From Fusobacteriota bacterium (GTDB lineage Bacteria > Fusobacteriota > Fusobacteriia > JAPLKR01), in contig JAPLKR010000032.1 in assembly GCA_026387965.1 (NCBI GenBank), positions 1 to 18,421 of the forward strand: 18,421 nt of DNA, read 5' to 3'. This document shows, piece after piece, positions 1 to 9,119 of this stretch. The notes beneath the pieces are model-generated. The model made no database searches and had not been told where the DNA came from. It worked only from the letters and a program-made list of their open reading frames with translations. Position 1 is the stretch's first letter; every line of letters starts with the position of its first letter. The position numbers were made by a program, and so were the translations under genes.

Positions 1-1996
1 GATAATAACCCGTTATTCGCGAATATACTTCCGTCTCTCTATTACAAACCGGGCAATTATATACTTCACCTAAAATATACCCATGATCTTTACAAATCGA
101 ATATGTTGGAGATAGTGTGTAGTAAGGAATTTGATAGTTATAAGCGATCTTTTTCACAAGTTCTCTTGCCGTTTGCCAATCCTCTAATCTCTCACCTAGA
201 AAAGTATGAAATACTGTTCCTCCAGTGTATTTTTTTTGTAAATTTTCTTGAATATCAAGCGCTTCAAAAATATCTTTTGTAAACTCTACTGGAAGATGGC
301 TTGAATTGGTATAATACGGAGCATTTTCCCCTGCAGTTTTAATATCTGGGAATCTCTCTTTATCTTTGCTTGCAAGTCTATAACTTGTACTTTCGGCAGG
401 CGTTGCTTCTAGATTATATAGATGACCCGTTTCCTCCTGAAAATCAGACATTTTCTGTCTCATACGCTCAAGAACTTTTACCGAGAAATTTTGAGCCACT
501 GTTGTTGTTAAATCTCTTCCAATCCAACAGGCATTCAGAGTCACTTCGTTCATTCCGACAAGCCCAATCGTGGCAAAATGATTATTGAAATGTTTCAAAT
601 AACGTTTTGTATAAGGAAAAAGTCCCGCTTCATTTAAACTTTCAATAACTTTTCTTTTAGTCTCTAAACTTCTTTTTGCAACATTTAAAAGATGATCAAG
701 TTTTTCAAAAAATATCTCTTCATTTTCACTCATATAAGCAATTCTTGGAAGGTTAATGGTTACTACTCCAACACTACCAGTAAATTCATCAGCACCAAAT
801 AGACCACCCCCGCGTCTTTTGAGCTCTCTTTTATCAAGTTGAAGTCTGCAGCACATACTTCTTACATCACTTGGACTTAAATCAGAATTAACAAAATTTT
901 GAAAGTAAGGAATACCATACTTTGCCGCCATTTCAAAAAGTATTTTGGCATTCTCACTATCCCAATTAAAATCCTTTGTAATATTGTATGTCGGAATTGG
1001 ATATTGAAAGCCTCTCCCGTTAGCATCTCCTTCAAGCATAATTTCAATAAAAGCTTTATTGATCATATCCATTTCAGTTTGACAGGCAAAATAATAAATA
1101 CCGCTTGGCTTTCCACCAATAATCGCTTCCTTATCTTTCATATCATCTGGAACAACAAAATCAAGTGTAATATTACTAAACGGGGCTTGTGTTCCCCATC
1201 TTGAAGGGGTGTTTACACCATACACAAATGATTGAACACATTGCTTAACTTCATGTGCAGACAAATTATCTGCCTTAACGAAAGGTGCTAAATAGGTATC
1301 AAAAGAACTAAATGCCTGTGCACCCGCCCATTCATTTTGCATTACCCCTAGAAAATTTACCATTTGGTTAACCAACGTCGATAAGTGCTTTGCTGGGGCA
1401 GATGTGATTTTCCCTTTAACGCCACCAAGACCTTCTTCAATGAGTTGACGCAGTGACCAACCAGCACAATAACCTGCTAACATAGAGAGATCATGAATAT
1501 GGAAATCTGCATTCTTATGTGCTTTGGCTATCTCTTCATCATATACTTGCGAAAGCCAGTAGTTTGCTGTAATTGCACCCGAATTATGTAAAATTAGCCC
1601 ACCTATTGAATAAGTAACAGTTGCATTTTCCTTCACACGCCAGTCTTGAGATTCAAGGTAACTATCAACGACATTTTTAAAATCCAATACATTACTTTCA
1701 ATATTTCTAACATTTTCACGATTTTTTCTATATAAAATATATGCTTTTGCTACCTCAAAATACCCTGTAGATTCGAGAACTTGTTCGACACAATCCTGAA
1801 TTTTTTCAATTTGTATCACGTTACCATCCATAAACTCTTGCATTTTTGATGTCACGCGAAGTGTTAAAAGTGATAGTATATCCCCCGTATAGTTTGTACT
1901 TGTCGCATTAAATGCTTTTTCTATTGCATGCGTAATTTTTACAGTATCAAAATGAACTTTTTTAGAGTCTCTTTTAATTACTAAAATATTTTGCAT
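1..1996 (-). CDS. nrdD: Anaerobic (class III) ribonucleoside-triphosphate reductase, C-terminus cut by window edge
   Basis: Reduces ribonucleoside triphosphates to deoxyribonucleotides for DNA synthesis without oxygen, using a glycyl radical installed by the radical-SAM activase NrdG. The frame is open from the ATG at 1996 to the window edge, giving 665 residues. Residues 1-90 form an ATP-cone (starting VIKRDSKKVHFD), the usual allosteric module. The active-site cysteine is Cys177 in GYCAGWSL. Near the end are a zinc-type set (Cys635, His638, Cys648, Cys651) and the glycyl-radical loop RITGYY with the likely radical site at Gly663 (bases 8-10). Only a short tail should be missing. The start is supported by AGGAGG at 2001-2006, about 4-5 nt upstream. 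The gene would continue left, where nrdG is often found in other genomes; that is inference. Two NrdR boxes lie upstream. Product assignment is firm. Confidence 0.97.
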   Translation of the reverse strand, partial: MQNILVIKRDSKKVHFDTVKITHAIEKAFNATSTNYTGDILSLLTLRVTSKMQEFMDGNVIQIEKIQDCVEQVLESTGYFEVAKAYILYRKNRENVRNIESNVLDFKNVVDSYLESQDWRVKENATVTYSIGGLILHNSGAITANYWLSQVYDEEIAKAHKNADFHIHDLSMLAGYCAGWSLRQLIEEGLGGVKGKITSAPAKHLSTLVNQMVNFLGVMQNEWAGAQAFSSFDTYLAPFVKADNLSAHEVKQCVQSFVYGVNTPSRWGTQAPFSNITLDFVVPDDMKDKEAIIGGKPSGIYYFACQTEMDMINKAFIEIMLEGDANGRGFQYPIPTYNITKDFNWDSENAKILFEMAAKYGIPYFQNFVNSDLSPSDVRSMCCRLQLDKRELKRRGGGLFGADEFTGSVGVVTINLPRIAYMSENEEIFFEKLDHLLNVAKRSLETKRKVIESLNEAGLFPYTKRYLKHFNNHFATIGLVGMNEVTLNACWIGRDLTTTVAQNFSVKVLERMRQKMSDFQEETGHLYNLEATPAESTSYRLASKDKERFPDIKTAGENAPYYTNSSHLPVEFTKDIFEALDIQENLQKKYTGGTVFHTFLGERLEDWQTARELVKKIAYNYQIPYYTLSPTYSICKDHGYILGEVYNCPVCNRETEVYSRITGYY

Positions 1997-2062
1997 ATCC
2001 CCTCCTAAGTAACTTTGTCTTAAAAAAAGAATATCATACTTTCTAGACAATTACAAATTAAA

Positions 2063-2112
2063 AACACAACATATAGTGTCGAAAATTACTTTTCCACACT
2101 ATATGTTGTGTT
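2063..2112 (-). promoter_or_regulatory. Pair of NrdR boxes upstream of nrdD
   Basis: Two 16-bp sites, ACACAACATATAGTGT (2064-2079) and ACACTATATGTTGTGT (2096-2111), both fit the NrdR box consensus acaCwATATaTwGtgt. They are 32 bp apart start to start, about three helical turns, which is the known arrangement for the nucleotide-sensing repressor NrdR. The two sites are also inverted copies of each other: 17-bp arms at 2063-2079 and 2096-2112, continued after a C/C mismatch by GAAAA/TTTTC around a TTAC loop. They end about 67 bp before the nrdD start. A possible -10 element TATGAT (minus strand, 2033-2038) lies between them and the gene, but I see no good -35. Regulation by NrdR is inferred from the match; the nrdR gene is not in the window. 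Confidence 0.88.
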
Positions 2113-2139
2113 CAGTGTTGATAATAGCCACTTTCCACA

Positions 2140-2180
2140 AACATTAATTTTTATGTGTAAAACTTCTGGAAATTAATGTT
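2140..2180. repeat. 11-bp inverted repeat between recG and nrdD
   Basis: AACATTAATTT (2140-2150) and AAATTAATGTT (2170-2180) are perfect inverted arms with a 19-nt loop. The element lies between the recG stop (2221) and the NrdR boxes. The stem is AT-only except for one pair and no T-run follows on either strand, so it does not look like an intrinsic terminator. It may be an operator or an mRNA 3' hairpin for the recG operon. Confidence 0.4.
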
Positions 2181-2220
2181 ATTTAATTTTTAGGGGTGCA
2201 ACCATTATTAAACTGTTTTA

Positions 2221-4167
2221 TCATTTTTCTAATGCGGATTTCACAAAGTCTCTTACCTCTTTTATCGCTTTAATATCTCTAATTAAATTAACAATTTTCA
2301 AGTCACTTTTTCCACTTTGTTTTATTCCAAGAACTTCTCCTGTATTTCTATGTTTTAAATCCTCTTCGGCAATTTCAAATCCATCAGCTGTACGCTCCAT
2401 GACATTCATTCTCGCAAGCGTAGTTTCATTTTCTGTTTCTGTATATAAAAAACAGTAGGAGCGATGAATACCTCTTCCTATGCGTCCTCTAAGTTGGTGA
2501 AGTTGTGAAAGACCGAATCTATCGGATCCAAGTATTACCATTACGGTCGAATTAGGAACATTAACTCCCACTTCTACAACTGTTGTCGTTAAAAGTATAT
2601 CAATTATTCCTGAAGAATAGGAATCCATAACACTATTTTTTTCGCTCGTCTTCATTTTTCCTATCAAAACACCCACTGTGAAATTTGAAAAAATACTCTC
2701 AATTTGTGGTTTAAGACTTTCAATTGAAAATCTGCCGTTTTCACTATCTTCAATTAAGGGACAAACGACATATGCTTGTCTGCCTTCAGAGAGTTTTTTT
2801 TGAGTGAATTCCCATACTTTATATAAATCAGTTTTAAAAAAAAGTGCTTTTGTTGTAATGGGTTGCCTCCCTGGAGGAAGTTCTGAAATAATTGAGACAT
2901 CTAAATCTCCATATACAGTTAGTGCAAGAGACCTTGGAATAGGCGTTGCACTCATAACCACTAGATTAGCAACTTTTGCTTTCCCTGAAAGTGTATCTCG
3001 CTGCTCAACTCCAAATTTATGTTGCTCATCAATGATGGTTAACCCTAAATTTTGAAATATTACTCTCTCTTCAATCAATGCATGCGTACCCACAATGATA
3101 TCACTATTCCCATTTTTTAATTCTTCACAAATGAGTAATTTTTCAGATTCCTTACTATCTCCTTTTAAAATGGATATATTTACATCGATTCCTTTTAGCA
3201 TTTTACATAGTTCTATAAAGTGCTGTTCAGCTAAAATGCCCGTTGGAGCCATCATAACACATTGATATCCATTCTCAACACAAAAAAGCATCAAGATAAT
3301 TGCAACAATTGTCTTTCCTGAACCAACATCCCCTTGAATAAGACGATTAACTACCCTTCCTTCAATAAGTTCTGAATATATCTCCTTTATGACCATTTTT
3401 TGACTTCTAGTAAGTTCAAAATGAAGTGATTTTACAAACTGTGAAACCAGTTCTTTTCTACCAGAGAAATGATACTTTTCGTATACAACATTATACCGTT
3501 TTGAAAGTACTTCATACTCTAACATATAGAGTTCTTCGTATAAAAAACGTTTACGGGCTTTTTTTAAGTTAATAGAGTTTGTCGGAAAATGAACCTCTCT
3601 CACAGCTTGTTCACGGCTCATTAAGTTAAATTTTAGCTTAAATTCATGTGGTAAATTTTCTCTATAAAGTTCTGGAAAATCACTTAAAATTTTTTCAATT
3701 GCACCCGAAAAACTTAATTTTGAAAGCATATCTGGAAGGGCATATACTGCTTCAATTCCAAGCGATTCCACTTTTTTTCCAAATATTATCTCAGGAGCAG
3801 AAATCTGCTTTCTAATACCGTGTTTAACTGCACCAAAAAATGTCGCTTTTGTCCCCGTTTTTATCATTTTTTTCAAATATATTTGATTAAACCAAATAAG
3901 TTCCACACTTCCACTTTCATCTTCTAAAAGAGCCGTTAAAATGGTGTGTCTCGGGGTACGCTTCTCTTGTAAATGTGTGATTTCTCCAGCTACAACTACA
4001 CTCTCTCCTATTTGAATATCAGAAATTTTTTTTTTATTGGTTTTATCTAAGTATTTTTTGGGAAAATAAAAGAGCATATCGAGTGTCGAGTTTAGCCCTA
4101 GCTCCTCTAACTTTTCAATGCTCTTTATTCCAATCCCAGAAAACTTAACCTCTCGGATTTTTTTCAT
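2221..4167 (-). CDS. recG: ATP-dependent DNA helicase RecG
   Basis: Superfamily 2 DNA translocase that remodels stalled replication forks and Holliday junctions during recombinational repair, acting in the cytoplasm on branched DNA. The 648 residues show an N-terminal helical/wedge region with an OB-like fold at about 50-130, then helicase motifs: Walker A GDVGSGKT (279-286), motif Ia APTGILAEQH (308-317), DEQH box (380-383), SATPIPR (406-412), and late motifs including GRIGRG. It is somewhat shorter than the E. coli and B. subtilis proteins (about 680-690), with no obvious loss of a domain. Motif Ia has Gly where many RecG proteins have Glu. The ATG at 4167 has a TAGGAG site 7-8 nt upstream and follows the yggT stop by 8 nt. 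It is the last gene of the pnp operon; no clear terminator follows. Confidence 0.97.
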   Translation of the reverse strand: MKKIREVKFSGIGIKSIEKLEELGLNSTLDMLFYFPKKYLDKTNKKKISDIQIGESVVVAGEITHLQEKRTPRHTILTALLEDESGSVELIWFNQIYLKKMIKTGTKATFFGAVKHGIRKQISAPEIIFGKKVESLGIEAVYALPDMLSKLSFSGAIEKILSDFPELYRENLPHEFKLKFNLMSREQAVREVHFPTNSINLKKARKRFLYEELYMLEYEVLSKRYNVVYEKYHFSGRKELVSQFVKSLHFELTRSQKMVIKEIYSELIEGRVVNRLIQGDVGSGKTIVAIILMLFCVENGYQCVMMAPTGILAEQHFIELCKMLKGIDVNISILKGDSKESEKLLICEELKNGNSDIIVGTHALIEERVIFQNLGLTIIDEQHKFGVEQRDTLSGKAKVANLVVMSATPIPRSLALTVYGDLDVSIISELPPGRQPITTKALFFKTDLYKVWEFTQKKLSEGRQAYVVCPLIEDSENGRFSIESLKPQIESIFSNFTVGVLIGKMKTSEKNSVMDSYSSGIIDILLTTTVVEVGVNVPNSTVMVILGSDRFGLSQLHQLRGRIGRGIHRSYCFLYTETENETTLARMNVMERTADGFEIAEEDLKHRNTGEVLGIKQSGKSDLKIVNLIRDIKAIKEVRDFVKSALEK

Positions 4168-4175
4168 TTAGGCTC

Positions 4176-4448
4176 CTACATTCCTAGCAGTAATCTTGAA
4201 AGTAACCCTTGAATCACCCACAAAACAAAAAAAAGAATAATGGGAGAAAAATCCATTCCCCCCGCTCTTCCTAACGGCAATATCACTCTAAAAGGTTTTA
4301 GCAATGGTTCTGTAATTTGAAATATAAGTTTTACAAATCCATTATTATATCCAAGCATAGGCATTAGCCACGAAATAACAATTCGAATAATAACAAGAAT
4401 TTGGATAACTTCTATAATATAATTAACTATTTGAAATATCAAGTACAC
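4176..4448 (-). CDS. YggT-family small membrane protein
   Basis: A 90-residue integral membrane protein of the YggT/YlmG family. Two hydrophobic segments are visible, about residues 4-33 and 68-88, separated by the family signature: ISWLMP, then EPLLKPFRVILP, then GGMDFSPIILFFVL. Family members are linked to membrane organisation, cell division and osmotic or ion stress, and in chloroplasts to thylakoid cofactor assembly; no biochemical activity is established. The start is a GTG (4446-4448 on the plus strand) that overlaps the end of pgsA by 10 nt and is preceded by GTGAGGT about 6-7 nt upstream, so translation is probably coupled. Family assignment is firm and the role uncertain. Confidence 0.9.
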   Translation of the reverse strand: MYLIFQIVNYIIEVIQILVIIRIVISWLMPMLGYNNGFVKLIFQITEPLLKPFRVILPLGRAGGMDFSPIILFFVLWVIQGLLSRLLLGM

Positions 4449-5479
4449 TGTTTTACCTCACTTTTAAGAAAATCACTGTTTTTTATCATATATTCACATC
4501 CGCTATAAACAGTCAAAATAATGGTTAATGTTACAAAAACCCATGCCAGAACACCCAGTGGGAAAATAAATAATATCACAACTGTCACCATTTGTATCAC
4601 TGTTTTAAGTTTCCCTGAATTACCTGCTGCTATGACATTCCCACGCTCAGCAGCATAAATTCTTACAATCGTTACATAAACTTCTCTAAAGAGAATAATT
4701 ATAATTCCCCACATAGGAAAAAAGCCGGTCGTAGTAAATAAAATCAATGCTGCCATGACCAAAACTTTATCCGCTAACGGATCCATAATTTTTCCAAAAT
4801 TAGTAATCATATTATGTTTTCTTGCAAGATATCCATCGAGAAAGTCCGTTATTGAAGCAATAATAAATATTATTAATGCAATGAGTAACAACTGTGGAAC
4901 AAAAAAACAAATGATAAATGGAATAACTAAAATAATTCGAAGAAGCGTCAAAATATTAGGAAGGTTTTTCACTTTTCCCTCAAATAAGAGTTTAGCATAC
5001 TTAATAAGATACCAAATTCCAACAATTAATGTGACAATCCCTATAAAATAGTAGCAAAAAGCGCCAATTCTCATCAATCCACTAGCTAAAATTAGTAACG
5101 CACAGATATGATATAAAATCCAATGAATTTTTCTTATGAGCCCACCGGATGCTTTTTTTTGTTTCGAACTCGCAATCATTTCGAGCCCAGAAATAAAAAA
5201 TTCAACTGAGATCATAAGAATGGCTACCCATATGACCATGTGGTAATTAAGTGATGAATAAAAAATAGCAGTATATACAAGTAAAAAATTCACTGTAAGT
5301 AGTGTTACTTGACTAAAATAACTGGCTTTAAACTTTCTTCCTGTTAGGAGTAGTCCAAGTTGCACCCAAAGCGCAATAAAATATATCAGTGGAGTAATGT
5401 ACATCATCCCCAGTGCACATGTAAATACCAGTAGTGCAAGAAAAAGAATGGAGACAATAGCTAAAATTCCTGATTTCAT
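4439..5479 (-). CDS. pgsA: CDP-diacylglycerol-glycerol-3-phosphate 3-phosphatidyltransferase with extra N-terminal membrane domain
   Basis: The C-terminal half is a clear PgsA: it joins CDP-diacylglycerol and glycerol-3-phosphate to give phosphatidylglycerol phosphate, the first step to phosphatidylglycerol and cardiolipin, in the cytoplasmic membrane. The CDP-alcohol phosphotransferase motif is complete: Asp212, Asp215-Gly216, Ala219-Arg220, Gly229, Asp233, Asp237. The PgsA-type stretches NLPNILTLLRI (172-182) and GKLKTVIQM (289-297) are also present. At 346 residues it is nearly twice the usual 180-200. The first 165 or so residues hold several predicted membrane spans (roughly 5-25, 28-46, 58-75, 80-98, 118-138, 141-160) and I recognise no domain there. 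The start overlaps the rimO stop as ATGA, and its last 10 nt overlap yggT. Catalytic assignment is strong; the job of the extension is unknown. Confidence 0.92.
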   Translation of the reverse strand: MKSGILAIVSILFLALLVFTCALGMMYITPLIYFIALWVQLGLLLTGRKFKASYFSQVTLLTVNFLLVYTAIFYSSLNYHMVIWVAILMISVEFFISGLEMIASSKQKKASGGLIRKIHWILYHICALLILASGLMRIGAFCYYFIGIVTLIVGIWYLIKYAKLLFEGKVKNLPNILTLLRIILVIPFIICFFVPQLLLIALIIFIIASITDFLDGYLARKHNMITNFGKIMDPLADKVLVMAALILFTTTGFFPMWGIIIILFREVYVTIVRIYAAERGNVIAAGNSGKLKTVIQMVTVVILFIFPLGVLAWVFVTLTIILTVYSGCEYMIKNSDFLKSEVKQCT

Positions 5480-6804
5480 GCGTCTACCAACTCACCGGTA
5501 AAGTCATACTCAACCACTTCATCAATAGAAACATTTACAATCGATCCAATTGGGAGATCCTTAGAAGTTGATATCAACACTTTTCCATCAATATCCATGG
5601 CTTGAGAACGCATACGCCCCTCATATTGATACCAACCCCCATCTACCGCTTCATCCACAATAACTTCTTGAATGGTTCCTACTTTTGATTGGTTTTTTAA
5701 ATGAGAAATACCAGTTTGTAAATTAGTAAGTTCAACTAACCTCTCTTGCTTTATGGTCTCTTCTAACTGTCCATCAAGTTTACCAGCAACTGTTCCCTCT
5801 TCCTGTGAGTAAGTAAAAATACCTGCATAATCAAATTTGAACTCTTCAACCAATGATTTTAACTTTTCATACTCATCCTTCGTTTCCCCAGGAAATCCAA
5901 CGATTAACGTTGTTCTAATGGTAGAATCCGGAAGTTCTCTTCGAATCTCTTCGAGTTTTGCAAGGGTCTCTTCTCCACTGTCTTTTCTGTTCATACGCAT
6001 TAAAACACTTGTTGCACCGTGTTGAACAGGTATATCAATATAGCGACAGATTTTAGGCTGATTTTTCATTGTTTCGATCAGTTCACGTGTAAAGATGTGT
6101 GGATAGGTATAGAAAAGTCTAATCCATACAACCCCTTCAATTTCACATAGTCGATTCAAAAGTTCAGAAATTTTTCTCTCTCCATAAATGTCACTACCAT
6201 ACTCAGTAGTATCTTGAGCGATCAGATTAAACTCTATAATACCTTTAGACACAAGATTTTTAACTTCCTCTACGATATCTTCAATTGTTCTGCTTCTGTA
6301 TTTTCCACGTATAAAGGGGATAATACAAAAACTACATCGATTATCGCATCCTTCTGCAATTTTAATATAGGCTGAGTGTCCACCCGTAGTGATCGTTCTC
6401 TCATCATGTGAATCATACAATTTTTCTTCATGATTTACTTCAAGTTTTTTCTCATTTCTAAGAACTTTCTCCACAATTGCGCTAATTTCTTTAGCTTCAT
6501 TTACACCAAGAACAGCATCTATTTCAGGAATTTCCTTGATTAAATCCTCAGAGTAGCGTTCTGTTAAACAGCCCGCTACTACTAAATATTTTATAATTCC
6601 CTCATTTTTTAGCTCCACTGCATCAAGAATTTCAGCAACAGCTTCTTCTCGTGCTTTATCAATAAAAGCACATGTGTTAATTACCATTAAATCTGCTTCT
6701 TCTGGAGTATCAACAATTTCATAGGAATGGGCTAATTTCCCAAGCATTACTTCGCTATCTACCAAATTTTTATGGCACCCTAGCGTTAAGACATTCACTT
6801 TCAT
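5476..6804 (-). CDS. rimO: Ribosomal protein S12 methylthiotransferase RimO
   Basis: Radical-SAM methylthiotransferase that adds a methylthio group to a conserved aspartate of ribosomal protein S12. The 442 residues have the full three-domain plan: an N-terminal UPF0004 domain with cluster cysteines Cys10 (TLGCHKN), Cys45 (INTCAF) and Cys79 (VAGCLTER); a radical-SAM domain with CDNRCSFC giving Cys153, Cys157 and Cys160; and a C-terminal TRAM domain at about 377-440. The opening MKVNVLTLGCHKNLVDSE is typical of RimO rather than the tRNA enzyme MiaB. The ATG at 6804 has AAGGAT about 9-10 nt upstream and lies 17 nt after pnp. Its stop overlaps the pgsA start by 4 nt. The rimO-pgsA pairing is common in Clostridia and Bacilli. 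Confidence 0.97.
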   Translation of the reverse strand: MKVNVLTLGCHKNLVDSEVMLGKLAHSYEIVDTPEEADLMVINTCAFIDKAREEAVAEILDAVELKNEGIIKYLVVAGCLTERYSEDLIKEIPEIDAVLGVNEAKEISAIVEKVLRNEKKLEVNHEEKLYDSHDERTITTGGHSAYIKIAEGCDNRCSFCIIPFIRGKYRSRTIEDIVEEVKNLVSKGIIEFNLIAQDTTEYGSDIYGERKISELLNRLCEIEGVVWIRLFYTYPHIFTRELIETMKNQPKICRYIDIPVQHGATSVLMRMNRKDSGEETLAKLEEIRRELPDSTIRTTLIVGFPGETKDEYEKLKSLVEEFKFDYAGIFTYSQEEGTVAGKLDGQLEETIKQERLVELTNLQTGISHLKNQSKVGTIQEVIVDEAVDGGWYQYEGRMRSQAMDIDGKVLISTSKDLPIGSIVNVSIDEVVEYDFTGELVDA

Positions 6805-6821
6805 TTATACTATCCTTCTAA

Positions 6822-8927
6822 TTAGTCCTTTTTTGCTTTTGTAAGACCAATTTTTCCATCTTTTCCAATTTCTTTAATTTTTACATGCATCATTTCACCC
6901 TCTTTGATTACATCTTCAAGGTTTTCAATTCTCTCTTTTCCACGAATTTCTGATACATGAAGCATTCCATCTTTATTAGAAGTTAACTGTACAATAGCTC
7001 CAAATTTAAGAACTCTTACAACTTTACCTGTAAACTCTTGCCCAACTTCTAAATCACTTGTACACGCTTTAATTAATGAAATCGCTTGCTCTAAACTTGC
7101 ACGATTAGCTGAGAATACATTAACCATACCCTCGTCATTAATATCAATTTTAGCGCCTGTGATCTCAATAATTTCACGAATATTTTTACCACCTGGTCCT
7201 ATAAGCGTTGCAATTTTATCTTTAGCAATTCTTACAACTTCGATTCTTGGAACATTATCTTTCATCTCAGCTCTAGGAACTGTAATAGCTTTTGCCATTT
7301 CACCTAAAATATGAGTTTTCCCCTCTTTAGCTTGAGCAAGTGCTATTTCCATAACTTCTCTTGTAATACCTTCAATTTTAATATCCATTTGAAGAGCTGT
7401 AATTCCTTTTTCTGTTCCCGCTACTTTAAAATCCATATCTCCAATATGGTCCTCTAATCCTTGAATATCAGAAAGAACAACAAAATTCGAACCTTCTTTA
7501 ATGAGTCCCATTGCTATTCCGGCTACAGGGTTAGATACAGGAACACCTGCATCCATTAAAGCCATTGAGCCAACACATACAGATGCCATTGAAGATGACC
7601 CATTTGATTCAGTAATTTCTGATACGATTCTAATAGTATATGGGAATGCTTCATGTGAAGGCAATACGTAACTTAATGCTCTTTGTGCAAGATTTCCATG
7701 CCCTAACTCTCTTCTTCCAATTCCACCCATGCGTCCTACTTCTCCAACACTATATGGTGGGAAGTTGTAGTGTAGATAGAAGTTAGCACCTCTTTCAGAA
7801 TCAAGACCTTCTATGATTTGTTCATCCTCTTTTGACCCTAGTGTAACAACACCAATTGCCTGAGTCTCTCCACGTGTGAATAGTCCGCTTCCATGAACTA
7901 TTGGTAAAACATTTGATTCTGCAAGAATTGGACGAATTTGCATAATAGCTCTTCCATCAGGTCTATATGATTTATGAAGAATTGCAAGTCTTACCGCCAT
8001 CGCCATAAAATCATGATACAATTTAGAATACTCTTTTTTTAGAGATTTAATTTTCACTTCATCTGTTAAGTTAAGTTTCGCAACTAACTCTTCAAAACTT
8101 ACTGCTTCTAACGCATCAACTGCTTCTGCTTGAGCATGTTTTCCTTTAACAAAAATAGCCTCTTCAAGTCTTACTTTAACTGCTGACTCTAAAAACTCCA
8201 TAATTACAGGGTTTTTCACATCTGGTGTAAAACAAAATTTTTCTTTACATGTAAGCACTTTCAACTCTTCTTGAACTAAGTTAATCCCTTTAATCGTATC
8301 ATGAGCAAGCGAAATTGCCTCTAAAAGTTGCTCTTCGCTAAACTCATCTGATCCTGATTCAACCATCATAATAGCATTTGATGTTCCCGCTACTTGAAGA
8401 TCAAGACGCGTATGTTTCATTTGTTCTTCAGTTGGATTAACAACAAACTCTCCATCTACATGCCCAACCGTTACCCCTGAAACTGGTCCGTGGAAAGGAA
8501 TTTCTGAAATCGTTAATGCTGCTGAAGCACCAATAATTGCTACAGCATCTGGAAGTGTTTCTCCATCATAAGATAGAACTGTCACTACGATTTGAACCTC
8601 ATGAAAGAAACCTTCAGGGAAAAGAGGTCTAAGTGGTCTATCAATTAAACGTGCCGTTAATATACAATCATCACTTGGTCTTCTCTCTCTTTTGATAAAT
8701 CCACCTGGGAATTTTCCAGCTGCATAAAACTTTTCAATATATTCTACTGTTAATGGAAAAAAGTCCATTCCCTCTTTAACTTCTTTTTTCATGGTTGCTG
8801 TCACAAGCATAGTCGTTTTCCCGTACTCGAGCATTACACTTCCACCCGCTTGTCTTGCAATCTTTCCTGTCGATAATTTGAGCTTTCTTCCTGAAAGCAT
8901 CATTTCTACTGTTTTTTCACTAAACAT
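6822..8927 (-). CDS. pnp: Polyribonucleotide nucleotidyltransferase (PNPase)
   Basis: Phosphorolytic 3'-to-5' exoribonuclease that degrades mRNA and processes RNA 3' ends, working as a trimer. The 701 residues match the family length and order: first RNase PH-like domain (1-145, with AAGKFPGGFIKRE), helical linker, second and catalytic RNase PH domain (about 310-540, with the IGDMDFKVAGT aspartates), KH domain (about 550-610, GPGGKNIREI) and S1 domain (about 625-700, GKVVRVLKFGAIV). The ATG at 8927 has AGGAGG at 8938-8943, 10 nt upstream. It heads the operon pnp-rimO-pgsA-yggT-recG and has a strong promoter at 8971-9000. In most Bacillota rpsO lies directly upstream; here a plus-strand island separates them. 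Confidence 0.98.
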   Translation of the reverse strand: MFSEKTVEMMLSGRKLKLSTGKIARQAGGSVMLEYGKTTMLVTATMKKEVKEGMDFFPLTVEYIEKFYAAGKFPGGFIKRERRPSDDCILTARLIDRPLRPLFPEGFFHEVQIVVTVLSYDGETLPDAVAIIGASAALTISEIPFHGPVSGVTVGHVDGEFVVNPTEEQMKHTRLDLQVAGTSNAIMMVESGSDEFSEEQLLEAISLAHDTIKGINLVQEELKVLTCKEKFCFTPDVKNPVIMEFLESAVKVRLEEAIFVKGKHAQAEAVDALEAVSFEELVAKLNLTDEVKIKSLKKEYSKLYHDFMAMAVRLAILHKSYRPDGRAIMQIRPILAESNVLPIVHGSGLFTRGETQAIGVVTLGSKEDEQIIEGLDSERGANFYLHYNFPPYSVGEVGRMGGIGRRELGHGNLAQRALSYVLPSHEAFPYTIRIVSEITESNGSSSMASVCVGSMALMDAGVPVSNPVAGIAMGLIKEGSNFVVLSDIQGLEDHIGDMDFKVAGTEKGITALQMDIKIEGITREVMEIALAQAKEGKTHILGEMAKAITVPRAEMKDNVPRIEVVRIAKDKIATLIGPGGKNIREIIEITGAKIDINDEGMVNVFSANRASLEQAISLIKACTSDLEVGQEFTGKVVRVLKFGAIVQLTSNKDGMLHVSEIRGKERIENLEDVIKEGEMMHVKIKEIGKDGKIGLTKAKKD

Positions 8928-8970
8928 TTACAGTAATCCTCCTAATTATTCTTCTACATTTCATCACTCT

Positions 8971-9000
8971 ATTATATCATAATAAGTGTAATAAAAGCAA
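8971..9000 (-). promoter_or_regulatory. Sigma-A promoter for the pnp operon
   Basis: On the minus strand TTGCTT (8995-9000) and a perfect TATAAT (8971-8976) are 18 bp apart. The transcript would begin near 8964, giving a leader of about 36 nt to the pnp ATG. This means pnp does not depend on read-through from rpsO. Confidence 0.75.
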
Positions 9001-9119
9001 TATAACGAAAAATTTATGCCTAACTTACTTTAGTGCAATTAGCAATGATCTATCCTCAAAAAATCATATTTTATGAAAAAATCCTCCCTACTTTAATTTC
9101 TTTTTTCCAAATAATCTCT

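Noticed and set aside
370-1204. Two plus-strand open frames of 72 and 101 codons
   Set aside because: They lie inside the clearly coding minus-strand nrdD and have no ribosome site; the proteins resemble nothing.
2063-2112. Hairpin read as an intrinsic terminator
   Set aside because: The arms match NrdR boxes with the correct spacing and no T-run follows on either strand.
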